Of a DNA stretch of 11,800 bases, positions 6,694 to 11,800 are shown piece after piece. The stretch is from positions 1 to 11,800 of the forward strand of contig CAZBII010000146.1 of NCBI GenBank assembly GCA_964491665.1. The letters run 5' to 3'. A program made the translations under genes and the position numbers. The first letter of the stretch is position 1. Each line of letters starts with the position of its first letter. The notes beneath the pieces were generated by a model that saw only the letters and a program-made list of their open reading frames with translations, did no database searches and was not told where the DNA came from. This DNA comes from Ch67 sp964491665 (GTDB taxonomy: Bacteria > Pseudomonadota > Gammaproteobacteria > Pseudomonadales > Ketobacteraceae).

Positions 6694-8115
6694 TTACGCG
6701 TAGGCCAGACCGGAAGGCGTTGCCGCCAGTGCGTCGCTGTACATATCTGCCACCAGGCTGTCATCGGCCCGACTCTCTTTCGCCAGGGCAATGGCGTGGT
6801 TGATCAGGCGGGATGGCTGCGGGCGGGCGATGTCGTCCGGAATGTTCTGGCCGTCGGTTATGTAGGCAATGGGTAACTGCGCTTCGATTGCTACACTTAA
6901 AGCCTCGCCCAAAGAGGCGGATTCGTCCAGTTTTGTGAACACACATCCTTCCAGATTCAAGTGCTTGTAGTCGTCGACTGCCTTGTCAAGAATCCGGCGC
7001 TGGCAGGTGGAGGACAACACCAGCCAGCGCTGGACATTGGCGCCCATGTTTTCCAGCAGGGTCATCTGCTCGCGGTGCACCTGGTCCTTGTGGCTGAGGC
7101 CGGCGGTGTCGATCAGCACCAGTTTCTTGCGGGACAGTCCGCGCAGGATCTGCTCGAGCGTGTTCTGCTCGGTGACCACCCGCACGGGGATTTTCAGGAT
7201 GCGGCCCAGCGTGCTCAATTGTTCATGGCCGGCAATGCGATAGCTGTCAGTGGTGACCAGTGCGATGTCCTCGGCGCCGTGTTCCAGCACATAGCGGGTG
7301 GCCAGTTTGGCGATGGTGGTGGTCTTGCCCACGCCGGCTGGACCAACGAAGGCAAAGATGCCGCCGTGCGCGAGAATGTCTTCCTGCATCAGCGGCAGAT
7401 CGTCGCCCAGTTCCTTCAGCGCATGCTGCCACGCGGTTTTGGTATCCATTTCCGGTGTCAGGTTGCGGATCAGCTTGCGACACAGCGCCGGCGACAGACC
7501 CAGCCGGGTCAGACGTTTGAAAACGTTGGCTTCCAGCGGATGCCGGTAGCTGAAATCACCCCAGGATACATTCGCCAGCTGCACGTTGAGCATGCTGCGC
7601 AACTGACTGATTTCACTGCGCATGGCAGCGAGTTCAGCGTTGGGCATAGGAGCCGGCACGGGTGCCGCAGCACGCGGCTGCGCGTTGGCAGGCTGTGCCG
7701 GACGTGCTGTCGCCTGCTGCTGGGCACGGGCCTGCGCGCTGATTTCCACACGCGGTTCAGCGGCGGTTTCCTGACGGACGTTGTCGAGCTGCTTCAGCCA
7801 GACGTCACTGAACTGGCGGCTGGCCGCGGCGCGTTGCGAATCGGCCGCCTTGCCCGGCTGGACCACGCGCGCAGGATCACCCTGTGCCGGTGCCGCCATT
7901 GGCGCGCTGTCATCCATGAACGGCGGTACATGATTGGCCTTGCGCTCGCGGGCGTTGTGTTCCGCCACAAACGTACCGTAGTCTGCTGCGGCGATGATTT
8001 CGATGCCGCCGGCCACTTTGCGATTGGAAAGAATGACCGCATCGGCACCCAGCTGATCGCGTACCATTTTCAGGGCTTGACGCATATCCGGCGCGTTGAA
8101 TTTCTGTGTATTCAT
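6694..8115 (-). CDS. flhF: FlhF, SRP-type GTPase for polar flagellar placement
   Basis: FlhF is the third GTPase of the SRP family (with Ffh and FtsY). It marks the pole for flagellar assembly and is required for proper flagellation in polar flagellates. The N-terminal domain opens MNTQKFNAPDMRQALKMVRD, typical of FlhF. A low-complexity Ala/Pro/Gln region (about 65-160) forms the variable B domain. The NG region includes the P-loop GPAGVGKTTTIAK (258-270), TTDSYRIAGHEQL (288-300), DTAGL (336-340) and TKLDES (394-399). The length of 473 residues fits the family. ATG 8115 has AAGGG about nine bases upstream. The gene lies 29 bases after flhA and immediately before fleN, whose product stimulates this GTPase in other species. 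Confidence 0.97.
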   Translation of the reverse strand: MNTQKFNAPDMRQALKMVRDQLGADAVILSNRKVAGGIEIIAAADYGTFVAEHNARERKANHVPPFMDDSAPMAAPAQGDPARVVQPGKAADSQRAAASRQFSDVWLKQLDNVRQETAAEPRVEISAQARAQQQATARPAQPANAQPRAAAPVPAPMPNAELAAMRSEISQLRSMLNVQLANVSWGDFSYRHPLEANVFKRLTRLGLSPALCRKLIRNLTPEMDTKTAWQHALKELGDDLPLMQEDILAHGGIFAFVGPAGVGKTTTIAKLATRYVLEHGAEDIALVTTDSYRIAGHEQLSTLGRILKIPVRVVTEQNTLEQILRGLSRKKLVLIDTAGLSHKDQVHREQMTLLENMGANVQRWLVLSSTCQRRILDKAVDDYKHLNLEGCVFTKLDESASLGEALSVAIEAQLPIAYITDGQNIPDDIARPQPSRLINHAIALAKESRADDSLVADMYSDALAATPSGLAYA

Positions 8116-8144
8116 GATGCTTTACCCTTTTCCCGGTCTCGCCG

Positions 8145-10265
8145 TTACTGGCCGACAGACGCTGTGATGGTGATTTGTTTGTTGTCGGGAACTTCGTTGT
8201 ACGACAACACATGCAAGCCCGACACACTGAAGCGCAGGAACCGCGACAGCATCGGCCGGATGCCCTGGGATACCAGCAGCACCGCAGGATTGCCTGACAC
8301 TTCCTGCTTCTGTGCTGCCTTCGAAACCGAGCGCTGCAATTTTTCCGCAAGGCCCGGTTCGATGATGGCGTCACTGGGGGTACCGCCAGAATTCAGTGCT
8401 TGCTGTACCGACTGAAGCAACAACTGTTCCAGCTCCGGTTGCAGCGTGATCACCGGCAATTCACGGTTCACACCATAGATGGTTTGCACAATCAGACGCG
8501 CCAGCGAGACGCGCGCAGCGGACGTCAGCGCATCGGCATCCTGGCTCTTCGGCGCAATCTCGGCCAGCGCTTCGGCGATGGTGCGGATGTCGCGGATCGG
8601 CACGCCTTCCTGCAGCAGGTTTTGCAACACTTTATGCAACTTGCTGAGCGGCAAGGGATTCGGCACCAGATTTTCCACCAGCTTGGGCGAGCTCTTGCGC
8701 AGGTTGTCGAGCAGCTGCTGCACTTCCTCGAAGCCCAGCAGTTCGTGCGCGTGTTTCAGCATGATCTGGTTCAGGTGCGTGGCCACCACCGTGCTGGCAT
8801 CCACCACCGTGTAACCCATCGTCTGCGCCTGGTCCCGCTGCGACGGTTCGATCCACACCGCATCCAGTCCGAACGCCGGGTCCTTGCATTCGATGCCATT
8901 GACGGTGCCAAAAACCTGACCCGGGTTGATCGCCAGTTCGCGGTCGGCATGCACTTCGGCTTCATCAATGGCGACGCCCATCAGCGTGACGCGATAGGCA
9001 TTGGGCAGCAGGTCCAGGTTGTCGCGAATGTGCACCGACGGCATCAGGAAACCCAGCTCCTGCGACAGTTTTTTCCGCACACCCTTGATCCGTCCCAGCA
9101 GCTGGCCACCCTGCCCCTTGTCCACCAGCGGAATCAGGCGGTAACCCACTTCCAGACCGATGGAATCCACCGGCTGCACATCATCCCAGCCCAGCTCCTT
9201 GAATTCGCTTTCCCGCGCCGCTGCCATTTCTTCCAGCTGTTTCTCGCGCACTGCCGCCACGGCGGCCGGACTCTCCGCTACTTTCTTGCGGTAATAAATC
9301 CAGTAGGCGCCACCGCCGCACAGCACTGCCAGCCCCAGAAACGCCACATGCGGCATGCCGGGAATCAAACCCATGATGGTGAGGATGGCGGCGGAAATGG
9401 CGAGCGCCTGCGGCGTGCCAAACATTTGGCGCATCACCTGCGCGCCCAGTTCTTCCGAGCTGTTCACGCGGGTCACGATGATGGCGGCGGCGGTAGACAG
9501 CAGCAGCGACGGAATCTGCGCCACCAGACCATCACCGATGGTCAGCAGGGCGTAGACTTTCAGCGCTTCGGCAAAACCCAGCTCGTACTGCGCCATGCCA
9601 ATGGCAATGCCGCCAATGATGTTAATGAACAGGATCAGGATGCCCGCCACCGCGTCGCCGCGCACGAACTTGCTGGCGCCGTCCATCGCGCCGTAGAAAT
9701 CCGCTTCCGATGACACTTCCTGACGGCGCTTTTTCGCTTCTTCCTGATTGATGATGCCGGCATTCAGGTCGGCGTCGATCGACATCTGCTTGCCTGGCAT
9801 GGCATCCAGGGTGAACCGCGCACTCACTTCCGAAATCCGCCCCGCGCCCTTGGTCACCACCGCAAAGTTGATGATCACCAGAATCGCAAACACCACGATA
9901 CCCACGGCATAGTTACCGCCAATCACCACTTCGCCGAAGGCTTCGATAACTTTACCGGCAGCATCGCCGCCTTCGTGGCCGTGCAGCAGCACCACGCGGG
10001 TGGAAGCCACGTTCAGCGCCAGCCGCAGCAACGTGGCGACCAGCAGAATGGTGGGAAAGGTAGCGAAATCCAGCGGCCGCAGGCTGTACACGGCCACCAG
10101 CAGCACCACCAGCGACAGCGCAATATTGAACGTGAACAGCACGTCGAGCAGGAACGGTGGCATGGGCAGCGTCATCATCGCCATGATGATCAGCAGGAAT
10201 AGCGGAGCGCCCAGATTGCCCTGCTTCAGCAGACTTTTGGTTTGTGCAGCAACACCTGTAGCCAT
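8145..10265 (-). CDS. flhA: FlhA, flagellar type III export gate protein
   Basis: FlhA is the large export-gate protein of the flagellar type III secretion system. It uses proton-motive force and docks chaperone-substrate complexes. With ATG 10265 it has 706 residues: about eight membrane helices in the first 325, then a cytoplasmic domain to the end. The family signature RISEVSARFTLDAMPGKQMS is at 143-162, followed by SIDADLNAGIINQEEAKKRR. D204 in KFVRGDAVAG corresponds to the essential Salmonella D208. GDGLVAQIPSLL (245-256) is also typical. ATG 10265 has AAGG four bases upstream. A longer frame from TTG 10298 is open but adds residues the family lacks. A sigma-54 promoter lies about 90-100 bases upstream. 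Confidence 0.97.
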   Translation of the reverse strand: MATGVAAQTKSLLKQGNLGAPLFLLIIMAMMTLPMPPFLLDVLFTFNIALSLVVLLVAVYSLRPLDFATFPTILLVATLLRLALNVASTRVVLLHGHEGGDAAGKVIEAFGEVVIGGNYAVGIVVFAILVIINFAVVTKGAGRISEVSARFTLDAMPGKQMSIDADLNAGIINQEEAKKRRQEVSSEADFYGAMDGASKFVRGDAVAGILILFINIIGGIAIGMAQYELGFAEALKVYALLTIGDGLVAQIPSLLLSTAAAIIVTRVNSSEELGAQVMRQMFGTPQALAISAAILTIMGLIPGMPHVAFLGLAVLCGGGAYWIYYRKKVAESPAAVAAVREKQLEEMAAARESEFKELGWDDVQPVDSIGLEVGYRLIPLVDKGQGGQLLGRIKGVRKKLSQELGFLMPSVHIRDNLDLLPNAYRVTLMGVAIDEAEVHADRELAINPGQVFGTVNGIECKDPAFGLDAVWIEPSQRDQAQTMGYTVVDASTVVATHLNQIMLKHAHELLGFEEVQQLLDNLRKSSPKLVENLVPNPLPLSKLHKVLQNLLQEGVPIRDIRTIAEALAEIAPKSQDADALTSAARVSLARLIVQTIYGVNRELPVITLQPELEQLLLQSVQQALNSGGTPSDAIIEPGLAEKLQRSVSKAAQKQEVSGNPAVLLVSQGIRPMLSRFLRFSVSGLHVLSYNEVPDNKQITITASVGQ

Positions 10266-10352
10266 AACACCTTCGCGCGACACGACAAGACACAACAATG
10301 TAAAAACACGACGCTGGAAAATTGACGTTCCCGGCGCTCATGCAGTGTTATC

Positions 10353-10366
10353 GCAAGGATCGTGCC
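10353..10366 (-). promoter_or_regulatory. Sigma-54 (RpoN) promoter for flhA
   Basis: On the minus strand the sequence AGGCACG-ATCC-TTGCG closely fits the sigma-54 consensus TGGCACG-N4-TTGC[AT]. The invariant GG (-24, bases 10365-10366) and GC (-12, bases 10353-10354) are exactly ten bases apart. Transcription would start near 10341, leaving a leader of about 75 bases before the flhA ATG. In Pseudomonas and Vibrio, flhA is a known RpoN/FleQ-type (FlrA/FlrC) flagellar target, which supports the call. Confidence 0.8.
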
Positions 10367-10399
10367 TGTTCAGACGATGGCTGTCGCAAAGCCGGCGGG

Positions 10400-10414
10400 C
10401 GGAAAATTTTTCCG
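10400..10414. repeat. Perfect 7+1+7 palindrome between flhB and flhA
   Basis: The sequence CGGAAAATTTTTCCG is a perfect inverted repeat around one central base. It lies 13 bases after the flhB stop. It is about 65 bases upstream of the predicted flhA transcription start, a usual distance for a sigma-54 activator or bending-protein site. As RNA it gives only a short stem with no following U-tract, so it is a poor terminator. Its function is unknown. Confidence 0.45.
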
Positions 10415-10427
10415 TGGAATGAGAAGG

Positions 10428-11558
10428 TTAGCGCTTCATGGTATCGGGAATCGGCACGTCCGGCAGAACGCCGGGATTCGGACCCATGCCCTGCTGAAAC
10501 CGTTTCAGCTGGAATACATACGCCAGAATCTGCGCCACTGCCACATACAGTCCCTGCGGAATTTCCCGGTCGATTTCGGTGTGGTAATAAATGGAGCGCG
10601 CCAGCGGCGGCGAATTCAGGATCAGCACATCATTGGCCAGCGCCACCTTCTTGATCTGCTCGGCAATGAAATCGGCACCCTTGGCCACCAGAACCGGCGC
10701 GCCGCCCTTTTCCGGATCGTATTTCAGCGCTACCGCAAAGTGGGTCGGGTTGGTGATGACCACATCCGCCTGCGGCACCGCCGCCATCATGCGACTGAAG
10801 GCAATTTCCTTCTGCTTCGACCGGATCTTGCCCTTCACTTCCGGCTTGCCTTCAGTTTCCTTGTATTCGTCACGCACTTCCTGCTTGGTCATCATCAGCT
10901 GCTTCTTGTACTGGTACAGCTGGAATGGCACATCCACGGCGGCAATCAGCAGCAACGTGCAACACAGAAAAAAGAAAGCCCAGATCACGATGGAAATGCC
11001 CTCCGCCATGGCCATTTCCGGGTCCTGAAAACCCAGTGCCAGAAAGCGGTCGCGATTGGCATTCAGAATGATGACTGCCGCACCGGCCACCAGCAGAAAC
11101 TTGGCGATGGATTTGCCCAGTTCCACCAGCGACTGCATGGAGAACATTTTCTTCAGGCCGGACAGCGGATTCAGTTTTGACAGTTTCGGCTGCACCGACT
11201 CAAAGGAAAAGTTCAGGCCACCCACCAGCGGCGGAATACCCACCGCTGCCACCGCCAGCACAACAAAAAAGGGCACCAGCGCCGACAGTGCAACCGTGGC
11301 CGCTTCCAGCAGCCGGTGCATGGCCAGATCAGGGTCCTGCAGATCGTCCAGACTGATTTCGTAGCTGATATGAAAAACTTCCTGCCCCGCGCGAATCAGC
11401 CCGTCACCGAACATCAGCAAGCCCAGCGCGCCGACAATCATCACGGCCACGCTGCCCAGTTCGCGGGAACGGGGAATCTGGCCCTTTTTACGCGCCTCTT
11501 CGAGTTTTTTACCGGAGGGGTCTTCGGAGCGTTCCTGCCCGTCTTCGTTTTCGGCCAT
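10428..11558 (-). CDS. flhB: FlhB, export-gate and substrate-specificity switch protein
   Basis: FlhB is an inner-membrane part of the flagellar export gate and switches secretion from rod/hook to filament proteins. The start MAENEDGQERSEDPSGKKLE is typical. The segment about 10-32 is charged, and four membrane helices follow (about 34-52, 88-112, 150-168, 188-210). The cytoplasmic domain carries the autocleavage motif NPTH at 270-273, matching N269-P270 in Salmonella. After it come VALKYDPEKGGAPVLVAKG and the helix ADFIAEQIKKVA. Length (376) is normal and the motif is intact, so the switch should work. ATG 11558 has a modest AGG five bases upstream and lies 35 bases after the fliR stop. Confidence 0.97.
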   Translation of the reverse strand: MAENEDGQERSEDPSGKKLEEARKKGQIPRSRELGSVAVMIVGALGLLMFGDGLIRAGQEVFHISYEISLDDLQDPDLAMHRLLEAATVALSALVPFFVVLAVAAVGIPPLVGGLNFSFESVQPKLSKLNPLSGLKKMFSMQSLVELGKSIAKFLLVAGAAVIILNANRDRFLALGFQDPEMAMAEGISIVIWAFFFLCCTLLLIAAVDVPFQLYQYKKQLMMTKQEVRDEYKETEGKPEVKGKIRSKQKEIAFSRMMAAVPQADVVITNPTHFAVALKYDPEKGGAPVLVAKGADFIAEQIKKVALANDVLILNSPPLARSIYYHTEIDREIPQGLYVAVAQILAYVFQLKRFQQGMGPNPGVLPDVPIPDTMKR

Positions 11559-11593
11559 GTCAGCCTACCACTCTGCTCATCGGAATCCGGTCT

Positions 11594-11800
11594 TCACGGC
11601 GTCGGCGCTGGGAGCGGTTTCAGCATGTCGCTCACCATTTCAAACGCTTCATCGCTCAGACGTTCGTACTGCGGCAACACGTTACCCAGTGTCAGCCAGA
11701 TGATCACCAGCCCCAGTACCATGGTGAAGGGAAAACCCACCGCGATGATATTCATCTGCGGCGCCACGCGCGAGATGACGCCCAGCGTGAGGTTGACGAA
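11594..11800 (-). CDS. fliR: FliR, export-gate protein (3' end only)
   Basis: This is the last 68 residues of FliR, an inner-membrane subunit that forms the FliPQR export channel and acts with FlhB. The frame is open from the window edge to TGA 11594-11596. It shows FVNLTLGVISRVAPQMNIIA, the conserved FliR segment, then a hydrophobic helix (GFPFTMVLGLVIIWLTLGN), and ends in a polar tail, MVSDMLKPLPAPTP. Its place just before flhB is the usual fliR-flhB arrangement. The start and most membrane helices lie beyond base 11800, so completeness cannot be judged. Confidence 0.93.
   Translation of the reverse strand, partial: FVNLTLGVISRVAPQMNIIAVGFPFTMVLGLVIIWLTLGNVLPQYERLSDEAFEMVSDMLKPLPAPTP

Noticed and set aside
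6961..8415. Long plus-strand open frame opposite flhF and the end of flhA
   Set aside because: It mirrors well-supported flhF and flhA coding, has no recognisable domain and is rich in His/Gln, typical of antisense frames in GC-rich genes.
8400..9713. Long plus-strand open frame opposite flhA
   Set aside because: Antisense shadow of a conserved gene, with His/Arg/Gln-rich composition and no membrane or domain pattern.
10266..10298. Longer FlhA starting at TTG 10298
   Set aside because: TTG lacks a good ribosome site and adds 11 non-family residues, while ATG 10265 has AAGG at suitable spacing.
10400..10414. Palindrome as the fliR-flhB transcription terminator
   Set aside because: The central loop would be one base, leaving at best a five-pair stem, and no U-tract follows in the direction of transcription.

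Overview
The window is a compact, ordinary-looking block of flagellar and chemotaxis genes from a Gammaproteobacterium with a polar-type flagellum. All eleven genes lie on the minus strand. In transcription order, from high to low coordinates, they are fliR (3' end only), flhB, flhA, flhF, fleN/flhG, fliA, cheY, cheZ, cheA, cheB and a motA-family stator gene of the motC type (5' end only). This order matches the core flagellar/chemotaxis cluster of Pseudomonas and relatives. The motC-like gene directly after cheB favours a Pseudomonas- or Marinobacter-like lineage over Vibrio. FlhF plus FleN/FlhG, CheZ and a sigma-54-type promoter before flhA point the same way. I cannot name a genus. No RNA genes, insertion sequences, CRISPR arrays or other mobile DNA were seen.

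Layout. Bases 10428-11800 hold the end of fliR and all of flhB, two inner-membrane parts of the flagellar type III export gate. A 162-base gap (10266-10427) carries a good sigma-54 (RpoN) -24/-12 element facing flhA, so a new transcription unit probably starts there. Bases 5093-10265 hold flhA (main export gate protein), flhF (SRP-type GTPase for polar placement), fleN (MinD-type ATPase for flagellar number) and fliA (sigma-28). Bases 1-4984 hold the chemotaxis relay: CheY, its phosphatase CheZ, the kinase CheA, the methylesterase CheB, and the start of a stator protein. Gaps within this run are 4 to 43 bases except fliA-cheY (about 108 bases), so it probably behaves as one long operon with possible internal promoters.

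How they work together. The export gate builds the flagellum, FlhF and FleN set its place and number, and FliA turns on late genes. CheA phosphorylates CheY and CheB, CheZ removes phosphate from CheY, and CheB resets receptors. The stator drives rotation.

The most interesting feature is in CheA. Between the histidine phosphotransfer domain and the dimerisation domain there is no obvious folded CheY-binding P2 domain. Instead there are four spaced copies of a short acidic amphipathic motif, roughly ISDDEFEALLDELHGKGK. The motif resembles both the CheY-binding C-terminal tail of CheZ encoded next door and the CheY-binding N-terminal peptide of FliM. Two of the copies are identical over 16 residues yet differ in six codons, all synonymously, so the peptide itself appears to be under selection. 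The other notable items are the sigma-54 promoter, a small open frame between fliA and cheY, and an unusual cheY start region.
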